Part shown: positions 34,505 through 43,093 of the stretch, piece after piece
How positions within the stretch are numbered: position 1 is the stretch's first letter
Layout of the letters: each line of letters starts with the position of its first letter
NCBI GenBank assembly: GCA_022841525.1
Contig: JALHRI010000009.1
Span: forward strand, 1 to 51,607
Source of the DNA: Alphaproteobacteria bacterium
GTDB lineage: Bacteria; Pseudomonadota; Alphaproteobacteria; Rickettsiales; UBA3002
DNA length: 51,607 bases
Direction of reading: 5' to 3'
Translations under genes and position numbers: made by a program
The notes under the pieces: generated by a model
The model's input: only the letters and a program-made list of their open reading frames with translations
Databases searched by the model: none
Told to the model about the DNA's origin: nothing

Positions 34505-34836
34505 CCATGACCGCCTTTGGGTGCATAAAGGCTGGTAAGCACGACCCCGGCCACGATCAGCGCGATGCCGAGCAATTCCAGCGGGTGCGAGGATTCCTTA
34601 AAGTAAAACGCACCGATCAGCTTTGCACCCACGATGCCCACACCCGCCCACAGCGCATAAACATAGCCCACCGGCAGGGTTTTAAGCGAAAGCGACATCA
34701 TCCAGAATGCCATCAAATAGCACATAGCGACCGTAATCGACGGCCAGAGCTTGCTCATGCCCACCGAGAGCTTGAGCGCCGTAGTGCCGATGCATTCCAG
34801 CGTAATGGCGGCGGCTAAGTATGCGTATGCGATCAT
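34501..34836 (-). CDS. Small multidrug resistance (SMR) family exporter
   Basis: A 111-residue, four-helix membrane protein. The essential proton- and drug-binding Glu14 is present in ITLECIGT, and the third-helix signature PVGYVYALWAGVGIV carries the conserved Tyr and Trp. The sequence is typical of EmrE-type SMR pumps, which export quaternary cations as dimers. Residues near the C-terminus are basic. It is the second gene of the operon, after tetR, and overlaps both neighbours by 4 nt. SMR pumps that load a periplasmic adaptor for RND export are known in principle, so the two pumps could work in series. Confidence 0.9.
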   Translation of the reverse strand: MIAYAYLAAAITLECIGTTALKLSVGMSKLWPSITVAMCYLMAFWMMSLSLKTLPVGYVYALWAGVGIVGAKLIGAFYFKESSHPLELLGIALIVAGVVLTSLYAPKGGHG

Positions 34837-35384
34837 GCGGTCTCCTTGTCACCGAGTAGGGAAAGCAGGTATTGATAGATTTTCTTGCGCTCTTTGCGGT
34901 TCAGCGGCTGCAAGCCTAAAGCCCGCAGCATGTAAATACCGTCAAGTGCCAGCAGCACCGCCGCCTGCCGCTCGAATGTTTTTTGAGTGCGGGCAATATC
35001 ATAGCGCCCTTCGATAATCGGCTTCACATTGTCTAAAAGCGCGGGGTTGTTTACCACCGCCGCGAGCAGCGCCACGGCCTCGTCATCACGATCCATATCT
35101 TCTTCCGTGGCGCAGAGCAGTTCGGCTTTCACCATCGTTTCCGGCGTGCCGCCTAATTTTTCCCAGTGTTTATTAAAAGACTCCATATCCTTGGTGACGT
35201 ATTGATCGAGAATCGCCTGAAGCAGCGCTTGCTTGCTGGGGAAGTGGTATAAAATACCGCCCCGGCTGATGCCGCTTTTTTTCGCCACCGCCTCGAAGGT
35301 GAGGCTTGCCGCACCCGATTCCATCACCACTTCCAGTGCCTTTTCAAGAATCAGATCGTAAGAGCTATCCTTGTGCTTTGTCAT
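34833..35384 (-). CDS. TetR-family transcriptional repressor
   Basis: The frame can be extended to a TTG at 35456 but the ATG at 35382-35384 has AGAGG 6 nt before it and yields a 183-residue TetR-type protein with a normal start. The N-terminal helix-turn-helix spans about residues 28-50 (TFEAVAKKSGISRGGILYHF), the strongest TetR signature. The rest is a helical ligand-binding domain of the usual size. It heads the operon and overlaps the SMR start by 4 nt. The palindrome at 35447-35472 just upstream is its likely operator, giving autoregulation of the whole pump operon. Confidence 0.9.
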   Translation of the reverse strand: MTKHKDSSYDLILEKALEVVMESGAASLTFEAVAKKSGISRGGILYHFPSKQALLQAILDQYVTKDMESFNKHWEKLGGTPETMVKAELLCATEEDMDRDDEAVALLAAVVNNPALLDNVKPIIEGRYDIARTQKTFERQAAVLLALDGIYMLRALGLQPLNRKERKKIYQYLLSLLGDKETA

Positions 35385-35446
35385 TATGTTCCTCTGCTCA
35401 AATACCGGTTCGCGCAAATTGCTTGACCCATAACAATTGCTCAATA

Positions 35447-35472
35447 TACTATACAAACTGTCCTGTATAGTA
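35447..35472. promoter_or_regulatory. Palindromic TetR operator
   Basis: Perfect 9-bp arms TACTATACA and TGTATAGTA flank an 8-nt centre. The site is between the tetR start (35384) and the divergent lipoprotein start (35495), and about 25 nt from the latter, which fits repression of both directions. The TATAC/GTATA arms double as AT-rich promoter elements. Confidence 0.75.
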
Positions 35473-35494
35473 AAGTAGTTTATGTGAGGTCGAT

Positions 35495-35842
35495 ATGATA
35501 CTTAAGTTATTCTATTTCATGCCTTTGATACTCGCTATCTCGGCCTGCACCAATCAGGAAATGACAAAATCCGGCTTTCTTTCCGACTATCAGGCGCTGC
35601 AAAAGCCGAACGAGGATTTGAAGGAAGCCACCTACATCAATCCCGCTGCGTCCTTTATGGCGATTGTACCTTCTGTCATTGATTCTGAAGTCATCGGTTA
35701 TTCGCCCCATACACAGAGACAACCCTTTCTGACTCTGTTGATGCCGCGCATCCTTGCTTATGCTGCTTCGCCGTTGTTGAGGCTGGATATATCGGCAACG
35801 GTATCAATGCCCAATTCGCGCAGGGCTTGGATACGCATATGA
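35495..35842 (+). pseudogene. Truncated DUF3313-type lipoprotein
   Basis: The gene has a good GAGG ribosome-binding site 5 nt before the ATG, a signal peptide with lipobox LAISAC and the N-terminal block SGFLSDYQALQKPNEDLKEA then YINPAASF, as in DUF3313 outer-membrane lipoproteins. Similarity ends near 35710, about 70 codons in. The remaining frame runs antisense through the ParB-like remnant and is not DUF3313-like. DUF3313 proteins are normally about 200 residues, so this is a broken gene, cut by insertion of the element that follows. It was probably co-regulated with the pump, as it is divergent from tetR around the shared operator. The truncated lipoprotein may still be made. Confidence 0.6.
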
Positions 35843-36032
35843 CCATCCAGCAGGATGAAGCGAGTGCGCGACCGGCTTTCTGGTGAAACCACGGGCGGCT
35901 CGATAAGCCGCTATCAAGGCGAATCTTCCAGCGTTGCTGACCGGCCTGCGTGGTCATGCAGCGGCAAATAACCAGCGATGCCTTTAGTTCCTCGTTAATC
36001 ACTAGCAAGTCAGTATCAAGTTCGCGGCGCAC
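35758..36032 (-). pseudogene. ParB-like partition/nuclease-domain remnant
   Basis: A 50-residue minus-strand stretch at 35758-35910 reads LIEPPVVSPESRSRTRF then ILLDGHMRIQALRELGID, the central ParB/Srx-type motif (the 'IEPP.V...LLDGH.R..A' pattern). It ends with a stop at 35758-35760 and is blocked by another in-frame stop at 35911-35913. The region to 36032 is open in a different frame, so a frameshift is also likely. It is too short to function. ParB-like genes accompany serine recombinases in alphaproteobacterial islands, so this is probably part of the element beside it, but it points in the opposite direction. Confidence 0.5.
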
Positions 36033-36040
36033 GTCAGCAC

Positions 36041-36895
36041 CAACACGAGCCGCTGATTAGTTTCGATACCTTCAATAAAATTCAGGCACGCCTGCGAGAA
36101 CGTGCGAAAGTTCCGGCGCGGGAAGACATCAATTTAGACTTTCCTTTGAGAGGGTTTGTTTTGTGCTATAGCTGCTCCAAGCCAATGACCGCATGTTGGT
36201 CGGCGGGGCGCAGTGGTCGCTATCCGTATTATATTTGCCGAAATCCTGAATGCCCCGAATGCAAGAAATCCATTAAACGGGACGTAATCGAGCGGCAGTT
36301 CGAGGAAATACTGCTGGGCCTGACTCCAACGCCAGATCTTCTTTACATCGCTCGGAAGGCGATCAAGCAAGTCTAGGACCAACGGTATGCTGATTACGCG
36401 CAGTACCTGCAGGGGGTGCGTAGTGAGGTTAAGAATATAGAGCGACGTATCGACCAGTTTCTTGAGCGAATCATTAACGCTGATAGCCCAACGCTAATCA
36501 AAACCTACGAAGCAAAAGTCACGGAGCTTGAATACGAGAAGGCCTCACTAAGCGGAAAACTAGCCGAAACAACCGATGAGCCGTTGGACTTCGAGAATAC
36601 TTTTCAAACCGCTTTTCACTTTATCGGAAACCCGCACAGAATGTGGGTTAGCGGGGATATTGGCGACAAAAGATTGGTCTTAAAACTCACTTTTGACGGA
36701 CAATTGCCGTATCGCAGAAATGTCGGTTTTCAAACCGCCGCTCTCGCGCTGCCATTCAAGGTTTTGAGGGGTTTTAATGACCCGAAGTCGGGAATGGTGG
36801 TCGGTGGCGGATACAGTGCGAACTGTTCGGACAAACTTATCGAAGCAATCCAACGCTCCAGCAAATTGTTCGATTCCGTTATGGTGGCTGTCTAG
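36041..36895 (+). pseudogene. C-terminal part of a large serine recombinase, with internal stop
   Basis: The frame begins within QHEPLISFDTFNKIQARLRE, the linker between catalytic and zinc-ribbon domains of large serine recombinases. The recombinase zinc beta-ribbon follows: cysteines in CYSCSKPMTAC and CRNPECPEC. An in-frame TAG at 36374-36376, likely a former tryptophan codon, then breaks the protein. After the stop the same frame continues as the usual coiled coil (IERRIDQFLERIINADSPTL) and the C-terminal FIGNPHRMWVSGD and LPFKVLRGF segments. The whole N-terminal catalytic part with the serine is missing. The left end abuts the oppositely oriented ParB-like fragment near 36035-36041, suggesting a rearrangement. 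Confidence 0.75.
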
Positions 36896-37530
36896 CCGCC
36901 GATTTTTCGGCCAGTTCTATCGCCTAGTGATGCAGACCAAGAGTTGCCGTCTGCACGTTGCGGCAATGAGTGAGTGGCAACGGCTCTAAGCGCTTCTTCA
37001 CCGTCGATGCGTTGTGGTGCAGAGGCAGGCTCACCTCTTTCATTTACTAAATAGGCGGCAGAATGGTCGCGACCAATTGCCATCGGGGTATAGATGTCGC
37101 TACCAAGCGTATAGCTGTCCTGAAATCCATTCATCGGCTCGTAAATCTGCCATTGTTTATGCCGGGCATCGTACACTTTGGTAAACACATGGCCTTCCAT
37201 GCCTGCGTTTGGTGTGCCAAGCGAATCAGCTTTAAATGTTTCGACATAGACTGCCGGAATACCGAGCTCGTTGGCCAAGGTCAGAAAAACAACACCACGA
37301 TCCGTGCAGCCTGTCTGATAACCCGAGGTGATTATTTCCGATGCGGTGCGCTTACGAAAGACCGTGGCTTTGTCAGAAGTGTCATGTTTTAGGCTTTTAA
37401 CGTAATCACTCACTTCTCGGAGTAACGGGGTGCCGTTCTGTTCTGCTTTAGTACGAATGGCCTGAGCTACCTGCGCTGTAATAGCGTCAGATTTTACATA
37501 CTCACCGGCTTGCATTTCATGGAATAGCAT
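36892..37530 (-). CDS. Transglutaminase-like cysteine protein
   Basis: This 212-residue protein has a cysteine in SGYQTGCTDRGVVFLTLANE followed by GHVFTKVYD, the Cys and His of the transglutaminase/papain-like superfamily (CGxxAxLxxALLRAxGIPAR...GHAW.EVY). The third residue, normally Asp in a DP motif, appears as Glu in YEPMNG, so the third residue differs. The protein could be a protease, an amidase or a non-enzymatic relative. It has no signal peptide and is probably cytoplasmic. The C-terminus (RADGNSWSASLGDRTGRKIG) is low-complexity. The stop overlaps the end of the recombinase remnant by 4 nt on the opposite strand. The gene lies alone, with no operon partner. Confidence 0.65.
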   Translation of the reverse strand: MLFHEMQAGEYVKSDAITAQVAQAIRTKAEQNGTPLLREVSDYVKSLKHDTSDKATVFRKRTASEIITSGYQTGCTDRGVVFLTLANELGIPAVYVETFKADSLGTPNAGMEGHVFTKVYDARHKQWQIYEPMNGFQDSYTLGSDIYTPMAIGRDHSAAYLVNERGEPASAPQRIDGEEALRAVATHSLPQRADGNSWSASLGDRTGRKIGG

Positions 37531-37972
37531 ACTTCATAGATTTTACATGAATTATGCCAATAAGTCGTATGACAGTTTTGTGACGCTAATCGAACTCTTT
37601 GAAAATGGCTATCAGACTCATTTGCGGCCCAAATTTGAGAAATCCAGTCCTCTTTGGTCACATCGCCCTATGGCTGAAATCGAACTCCCGGAGACTGGCT
37701 CTGGGAGCGAGGCTGGGCGGGGTTGTAGGGTGTCTGGTAAGTTATGGTGGTGGACGCAGTCATCAGTGAACGCGCCTCAGCTGTTTCCCTGCTTTACAGG
37801 GAAAATACAGGGAACTCTAAAATTCCAGGAGATTCACGCTAAGATAGCTCGCTTATGTCCCTCAGAAACGCTGATTAAATACATTGAATTCCCTATTTCA
37901 ATAACAGGGAACCTTTTTCGAAGGAACAGGATAATTTCGCCTAATCAGCGAGTCGTAACGGGAACGTAGTAG

Positions 37973-38140
37973 CCACCCCTTCCAGATTTTAAGAACCGAA
38001 TTGCAGACTACTGCTTCAAAGGCAAAGGGAGCCCAAAGTCACTAAACTATATTCTCTGGCTAATTAAGGAGCTGGAAATTCAGATCCGCTTGCAGGCCTA
38101 TGAGAGAGAAGCGGAAGCACGTACCCGAAAGAAAAGATGA
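37973..38140 (+). pseudogene. C-terminal remnant of an unidentified protein
   Basis: After a stop at 37970 the frame reads PPLPDFKNRIADYCFKGKGS and continues, ending in a basic tail RKKR and TGA at 38138-38140. Charge pattern and codon use look like real coding sequence, but there is no start codon and I do not recognise the protein. It looks like the tail of a mobile-element gene. Confidence 0.35.
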
Positions 38141-38307
38141 ATAAAATTGGGCATGTGCTATCTGTGCCGTGGGTTATTTTCCTTGGTGCCCCGCCTCCCT
38201 TTAGGCACTATCTACACAGTATGGCACTAGTGGTCAGACAAAGTATCCTAAATGCATCATACGCCACTTCTTAAATGCATTAAGAGTTAACAAGCAATCT
38301 GCAGGCT

Positions 38308-38323
38308 ATGCAGCTCACTGCAT
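38308..38323. promoter_or_regulatory. Short hairpin upstream of the TolC-like gene
   Basis: Perfect 6-bp arms ATGCAG and CTGCAT enclose a 4-nt loop, 30 nt before the ATG of the TolC-like gene, followed by GTTTT. It could be a leader structure or an operator; nothing further supports a choice. Confidence 0.3.
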
Positions 38324-38353
38324 GTTTTGTAGCCAAGAAGTGATAGGGTATAT

Positions 38354-39853
38354 ATGAAACCAATTAGAAGCCAAGCATTACTCATTTTAGGATTTATGCT
38401 TACAGGCTGCACTGTTGGCGCGGATTATTCGCCGCCAAAACTGGATCTAGATGACTCTTGGGTAGCAACTGAAGGCGAGATTCTGGCGGCAAATAATCTC
38501 AACATTCCATCCGATTGGTGGGAATTGTTTGAAGATCCATTGCTCACCCAACTTATTCAAACCGCGCTACGCAACAACCACGATCTAAAAATAGCAGAAG
38601 CTCGCATTGATGAGGCCCGTGCTAACGAGCGACTGGCTGACTCTGCATTTTTTCCACAAATTGACGCTACTGCAAGCAGTTCGCGAGCTAAAATGGGCGG
38701 CATTCTAGCCGACAAGTTAGAAAATAGTAACCGCGTAGGTGGCAGCGGGCGTTGGGAAATCGATATTTTTGGAGGCAATCGTCGTCGTAGCGAAGCTGCC
38801 GCGGCCGGCACAGAAGCAGCGATTGCAGATAGCGACGCCACCCGGCTGCGGCTGATAGCGGAAGTTTCAAGAAATTATGTACGTTTGCGCGGGCTTCAGC
38901 AACAACGGGCGCTTACCCAGCGCAACATTGCCTTGCAGCAAGAAACCGTAAAAATAACGCAAGCACAATTCAATGAACGCGTCGTTAGCCGACTCGACGT
39001 ATTGCGTGCTCGTACCCAGTTGGGGAACACAAGAACACTTATCCCCCAAATTGATGCAGAAATATATGCCAGTATAAATCGCATTACTGTTCTCCTTGGA
39101 GAAAAAGTAAAAAACGTAAAAGGTATGTTATCTGCAGCAAAAGATATTCCAAGCTTCCCAACTAGTGTAGTCAACAATACGCCTGTGACGACTCTTCACC
39201 TTCGCCCTGATATTCGGGCTGCAGAGCGCAGGCTCGCACAGGCTACTGCACTTACAGGGGCAGCATTCTCTGGTTTCTTTCCAAAACTTTCATTAGAGGG
39301 GTTTTTTGGATCAGGAGACTCGAGTGTATACGGCAGCAGCAACCCATGGAACATCACGGTGGGTGCACTGATGCCCTTGCTGAATTTTGGTAGAATACAA
39401 GCGCAAGTTGATACTGCAGACGCCCAGCAGCGCCAAGCCTACCACTTTTTCAAGCAGAGTGTTCTACTGGCTATCGAAGAGGTCGAAGTTGGATACACAG
39501 GATACTTTAGAGAGTCTGAGCGTAGGGATATGTATTCTGCGGTTGCAAGAGAGCAAACTGAAGCGGCTTACATTGCGAAACAGCAATACTTGAATGGCAT
39601 CGCTCCTCAGCTCGACCTTCTAAACGCTGAGCAAAACGCTTTAAGTGCTGAAACTAGCTATGTCATTGCAAAAACGGCAGCAGCAGATAACATTGTGCGG
39701 CTTTATACAGCGCTCGCAGTTGCGGGGCGGTCAGAAATAAAAAAGCCAACACCGAATGTCGCCAAAAGCAATTCTAGCCCCAATTTAAAGCCAGTTACCG
39801 TCGAATATCCTAGGATGCTTAAGCCGGGAGAGGATCCGAATCTATATCCTTAA
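38354..39853 (+). CDS. TolC/NodT-family outer-membrane channel lipoprotein
   Basis: A 499-residue channel for the neighbouring type I system. The signal peptide has a lipobox LTGC, with Cys19 as the lipidation site. The mature part shows the duplicated OEP domains: the first half with helical regions rich in Arg, Ala, Glu and Gln, LRPDIRAAERRLAQATALTG near residue 282, and the outer-membrane strand segment ITVGALMPLLNFG in the second half. Its size fits the NodT group. It is transcribed toward the adaptor gene, and the two stop codons overlap by 4 nt on opposite strands, so it is not in the same transcript but likely serves the same pathway. A second, distinct channel accompanies the RND pump in this window. 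Confidence 0.9.
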   Translation: MKPIRSQALLILGFMLTGCTVGADYSPPKLDLDDSWVATEGEILAANNLNIPSDWWELFEDPLLTQLIQTALRNNHDLKIAEARIDEARANERLADSAFFPQIDATASSSRAKMGGILADKLENSNRVGGSGRWEIDIFGGNRRRSEAAAAGTEAAIADSDATRLRLIAEVSRNYVRLRGLQQQRALTQRNIALQQETVKITQAQFNERVVSRLDVLRARTQLGNTRTLIPQIDAEIYASINRITVLLGEKVKNVKGMLSAAKDIPSFPTSVVNNTPVTTLHLRPDIRAAERRLAQATALTGAAFSGFFPKLSLEGFFGSGDSSVYGSSNPWNITVGALMPLLNFGRIQAQVDTADAQQRQAYHFFKQSVLLAIEEVEVGYTGYFRESERRDMYSAVAREQTEAAYIAKQQYLNGIAPQLDLLNAEQNALSAETSYVIAKTAAADNIVRLYTALAVAGRSEIKKPTPNVAKSNSSPNLKPVTVEYPRMLKPGEDPNLYP

Positions 39854-41382
39854 TCCTCTCTAAAAGCCCTATCAAGGCTGCCAGTAATAGGCGCCAACAT
39901 ATACCCGAGGAAAGACCGTGATCCTGTTACAATAAATACTTCCACAGGCATACCTGGATATAAACGAACGCTATTTTTTAAGTCTTCTAACTCTTCATCA
40001 TTTACAGCGACGCGCGCTTTATAATAAGGCGCAGGCTGAAGCTCTTCAGTTGCTAGAACATCGGCCGAAACACGCACTACTTTACCGCTAAGCTCTGGCA
40101 TGCTCCGGGTTTTATATGCAGAGAAGATAATTCTGGTATCAAGCCCCGTAGTTACAACGTCAATATCTGCAGGTTGTATCTGCACCTCAATTTCCAATTG
40201 TTCATTCTGAGGAATGATATCCATGACCGGTTCTCCTGGCGCGATAACTCCCCCAACCGTATGGTACTTCATGTTGCTAATAATTCCCTCATATGGGGAG
40301 TCAATAATTGTACGTTTCACAATGTCATCGGCAGAGGATAAGCGTTCTTCATTATCTGATATCTTAGACTGAGCTTCACTCAGCTCGCGCGCGATCTGAC
40401 TCGAAAACTCATTACGTAGTGTTGCTAGCTGTAATTCTGCTTCGCGAATGCTTTGTTTTGCTTTGGCTATGCTGGCAAGATATTGTCCCTTGTTTCCATG
40501 CAGTTCTTCCTTTTTACGTTTCAACGCAAGCAATTGTGGCTTGGCAGCATACCCCTTTTTAACCAATCGCTTCATTGGCGTTATTTCCTCGACAATAAGC
40601 TCCAGCTGGGCATCCGCACTGTCTACCTGCGCCTGAAACCCGGATATTTCCTCTTTATACTCTTCAATCTGCTGCTTTAGTGTTGCCAGTTTGGATTCTT
40701 GCATATCAAACTGCGTTACGAACAAATCGCGCTGGGTCTCGATTGTATTCTGTAAATCCTTATTACTCTTAGCCTCTTTCAAAATTTCTCTGGCTATTTC
40801 CATTTCTGGGTTCTCACTCTTGAGCGCCAAAAGTCTGGCTTCAGTAATCCGCGCCATAAAAAGTTCGATCTTTGCAATATTACGAGCTGCCTTAGGCGAT
40901 ATATCGTTGAGCTCAATCAACGGCTGCCCTTTTGTAACTGTATCGCCTTCCTTAACTAGTATTTCGCTGATGATCCCGCCCTCTAAATGCTGTACAGTTT
41001 TTTTATTGGAAACCACTACAATGGTTCCACTTGCTAAGGCAGCGCTTTTAATGGGTGCCAAACCACCGATGATAAAAATCAAGGTAAAAAGACCTATCAT
41101 GATGATAAGGCTATAACGAAGTGGTGAGTAGGCTGCATTAACTGCCGGGTTTGCACCCGTGTATTCACTGCTGCAGGCAATAGTCACCACATCATCAATA
41201 ATTGCCTTTAGCCTCATAACTCGAGGATGGCTTTCATAGTAACGCGATAGCGCTGTTATTCTGCGCGCATTGTAAGAGCGGGCAGTGTTATGTAGGCGAG
41301 TGATATAAGGCCGTAACTTATGCCGTAGATATACCTGTTGATTATGCAAATAGTGTAATGCGCTCTCTAACATTGCTTTCAT
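39850..41382 (-). CDS. Type I secretion periplasmic adaptor (HlyD family)
   Basis: This 510-residue HlyD/PrtE-type adaptor joins the ABC exporter to the outer-membrane channel. A cytoplasmic N-terminus of about 90 residues precedes one transmembrane helix near residues 92-112 (LIIMIGLFTLIFIIG). The periplasmic part has the first lipoyl half (EGDTVTKGQPLIEL), a long coiled-coil hairpin over residues 170-340 rich in Glu, Lys and Gln, the second half (IIDSPYEGIISNMKYHTVGG) and a beta-barrel with SLDRAF at the end. The N-terminal cytoplasmic extension is longer than in HlyD. The ATG overlaps the ABC gene stop (ATGA). Confidence 0.9.
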   Translation of the reverse strand: MKAMLESALHYLHNQQVYLRHKLRPYITRLHNTARSYNARRITALSRYYESHPRVMRLKAIIDDVVTIACSSEYTGANPAVNAAYSPLRYSLIIMIGLFTLIFIIGGLAPIKSAALASGTIVVVSNKKTVQHLEGGIISEILVKEGDTVTKGQPLIELNDISPKAARNIAKIELFMARITEARLLALKSENPEMEIAREILKEAKSNKDLQNTIETQRDLFVTQFDMQESKLATLKQQIEEYKEEISGFQAQVDSADAQLELIVEEITPMKRLVKKGYAAKPQLLALKRKKEELHGNKGQYLASIAKAKQSIREAELQLATLRNEFSSQIARELSEAQSKISDNEERLSSADDIVKRTIIDSPYEGIISNMKYHTVGGVIAPGEPVMDIIPQNEQLEIEVQIQPADIDVVTTGLDTRIIFSAYKTRSMPELSGKVVRVSADVLATEELQPAPYYKARVAVNDEELEDLKNSVRLYPGMPVEVFIVTGSRSFLGYMLAPITGSLDRAFRED

Positions 41383-43073
41383 GCTGACCCTGCTAACGTG
41401 GCTGAGGCATGCGGCATGAGCTGTCTCGTAAGTGCAAAAGATTCTACGGTTCCATGTTTAAGTACCAGTAGTTTGTCAGTATGTTGTAGTATCGAACTTC
41501 GATGCGAAATAAGGACCGTCGTAATACCTGCTCGCTTTGCTTTTTGTATAGCCTGAATAAGCGCTACTTTGCCTGTGCCATCTAAATTGGCATCCGGCTC
41601 ATCAAGTATTAGAAAACGAGGGTTCCCAAAAAATGCACGCGCCAATCCAATACGTTGGCGCTGCCCTGCGGACAGAGCCATACCACTTGTACCAATATCG
41701 GTTTCATAACCATTAGGCAGGCGTAGAATCATTTCATGTGCGTTGGCGCTTGCAGCTGCTTCAACAATCATTTCTGGGAGAGCGTCAGGCAATAATCTGG
41801 CTATATTATCTTTGATGGTCCCAGAAAAAAGCTCCACATCTTGCGGTAGATAACCAGTAAACCTACCAAATTCTTCGCGTGGCCACGTATATACATTAGC
41901 ACCATCCAGCCTAACAACACCCGAGGTAGGCGCAAAAATTCCTGCCATTAAGCGTGCCAGCGTGGTTTTTCCTGATGCACTATGTCCAACAATGCCAAGG
42001 CATTCGCCTGCCTCAAGCTGAAACGTAATATTCCTGAGAATGGGCAACTGCTTATTGTTTAAAGCGTATGTAAGCCCCTCAACAGAAAGCTTTCCAGCAG
42101 GTGAGGGAAGTGAAATACCCTCTTGGCGCCTCGTAAGCTGTAATGTCTTTTGAATTCTATTGTAGGCAGCACGAGCATCCGTGAGCCCTTTCCAGCTGCT
42201 TATTGCCGCCTCAAATGGTGCTAAAGCACGACTAGCCAAAATCGAGGAAGCAATGATTGCGCCGATGGTCACTTCTCCGTTAATTGCCAACCATGCAGAA
42301 ATGCAGGTTACAAGAATCTGCAATATCAGGCGCACTGATTTAGTAACCCCCTGAACTGCTGCCGACCGGCTGTTGGCCAAAGCTTGCCATTCGACAGCTT
42401 TTGCCTGTGTATTCAGCCACCTGCTGATGAGTTTTTGCTTCATCCCCATAGCTTCAATCACATCGGTATTGCGCGTTGCAAACTCTAGGTCACTCAGCCC
42501 CTTAATCTGCAAAGATCCGGCTTTCTTTGCTAGCTGACGCAGGAGTCCCTCATTAAGCCAGGCTAACAAGAAAAGTATGACAATACCACCAGTTACCAAG
42601 AAACCAAGCCAAGCATGAATAACAAAAAGTACTCCGAGATAAAGAACCGTCCACGGAATATCCATTAACGTAGTTAAGGAGGGGCCAGAGATGAACTGCC
42701 TTAATGCATTCGCATCCCGCAATGACTGGACATTGCTATTATCGTTACCTCCAGCATGCGATAAGGCAACAGGAAGAAGATTGGTGGTCAGTGTAGTATG
42801 GATCCAGTCACCAATACGCTGTAACATAAGACTACGTAAGAACTGGAGACCTCCGGCAACCACAAAAAGCAGTATCATTATAAGGGTAAGCCAAAAAAGG
42901 GTGGAAAGACTTCCTGTAGACATCACCCTATCGAGTACTTGCAACGAATACAGCGATACCGGCAACACTAATATATTGATAAAGAAGCTCACCGCCCCAA
43001 GGTGAAATATCACGGGCCTAAGATTGCTCTTGATGGATTCTAGAATTAGTTCAGGGTTTGAATCTATAGCCAA
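41379..43073 (-). CDS. Type I secretion ABC transporter, ATPase and permease (PrtD type)
   Basis: The 564-residue half-transporter dimerises to power export of the RTX protein. The N-terminal membrane domain has about six helices, such as FINILVLPVSLYSLQVLDRV and LFWLTLIMILLFVVAGGLQF. The nucleotide-binding domain has Walker A GHSASGKTT near residue 358, the ABC signature LSAGQRQRIGLARA and Walker B FLILDEPDANLD. There is no N-terminal peptidase C39 domain, consistent with a C-terminal secretion signal on the substrate. The start is a TTG at 43071-43073 with no good alternative, 20 nt after the RTX stop. It may be made by readthrough from the RTX transcript. Confidence 0.9.
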   Translation of the reverse strand: MAIDSNPELILESIKSNLRPVIFHLGAVSFFINILVLPVSLYSLQVLDRVMSTGSLSTLFWLTLIMILLFVVAGGLQFLRSLMLQRIGDWIHTTLTTNLLPVALSHAGGNDNSNVQSLRDANALRQFISGPSLTTLMDIPWTVLYLGVLFVIHAWLGFLVTGGIVILFLLAWLNEGLLRQLAKKAGSLQIKGLSDLEFATRNTDVIEAMGMKQKLISRWLNTQAKAVEWQALANSRSAAVQGVTKSVRLILQILVTCISAWLAINGEVTIGAIIASSILASRALAPFEAAISSWKGLTDARAAYNRIQKTLQLTRRQEGISLPSPAGKLSVEGLTYALNNKQLPILRNITFQLEAGECLGIVGHSASGKTTLARLMAGIFAPTSGVVRLDGANVYTWPREEFGRFTGYLPQDVELFSGTIKDNIARLLPDALPEMIVEAAASANAHEMILRLPNGYETDIGTSGMALSAGQRQRIGLARAFFGNPRFLILDEPDANLDGTGKVALIQAIQKAKRAGITTVLISHRSSILQHTDKLLVLKHGTVESFALTRQLMPHASATLAGSA

Positions 43074-43093
43074 TTACGGGAACTCTCGAGAAT

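Larger units (their letters stand above)
37531..38353. other. Long gene-free stretch before the secretion locus
   Basis: A 140-codon open frame at 37547 has no recognisable protein features and I do not count it. The region has the CAGGGAA motif at 37797, 37808 and 37905, with the inverse TTCCCTG at 37785, as also found at 28812-28871 on the far side of the pump operon. A GTTATGGTGG word at 37741 recurs at 28602 and 36878. A separate coding remnant lies at 37973-38140. Confidence 0.5.

Noticed and set aside
36374-36376. TAG in the recombinase remnant as a pyrrolysine or readthrough codon
   Set aside because: Related proteins have Trp there, and the catalytic N-terminus is absent, so decay is simpler.
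37547-37969. 140-codon open frame before the TolC-like gene
   Set aside because: Irregular composition, no ribosome-binding site, and it runs across repeated CAGGGAA motifs.
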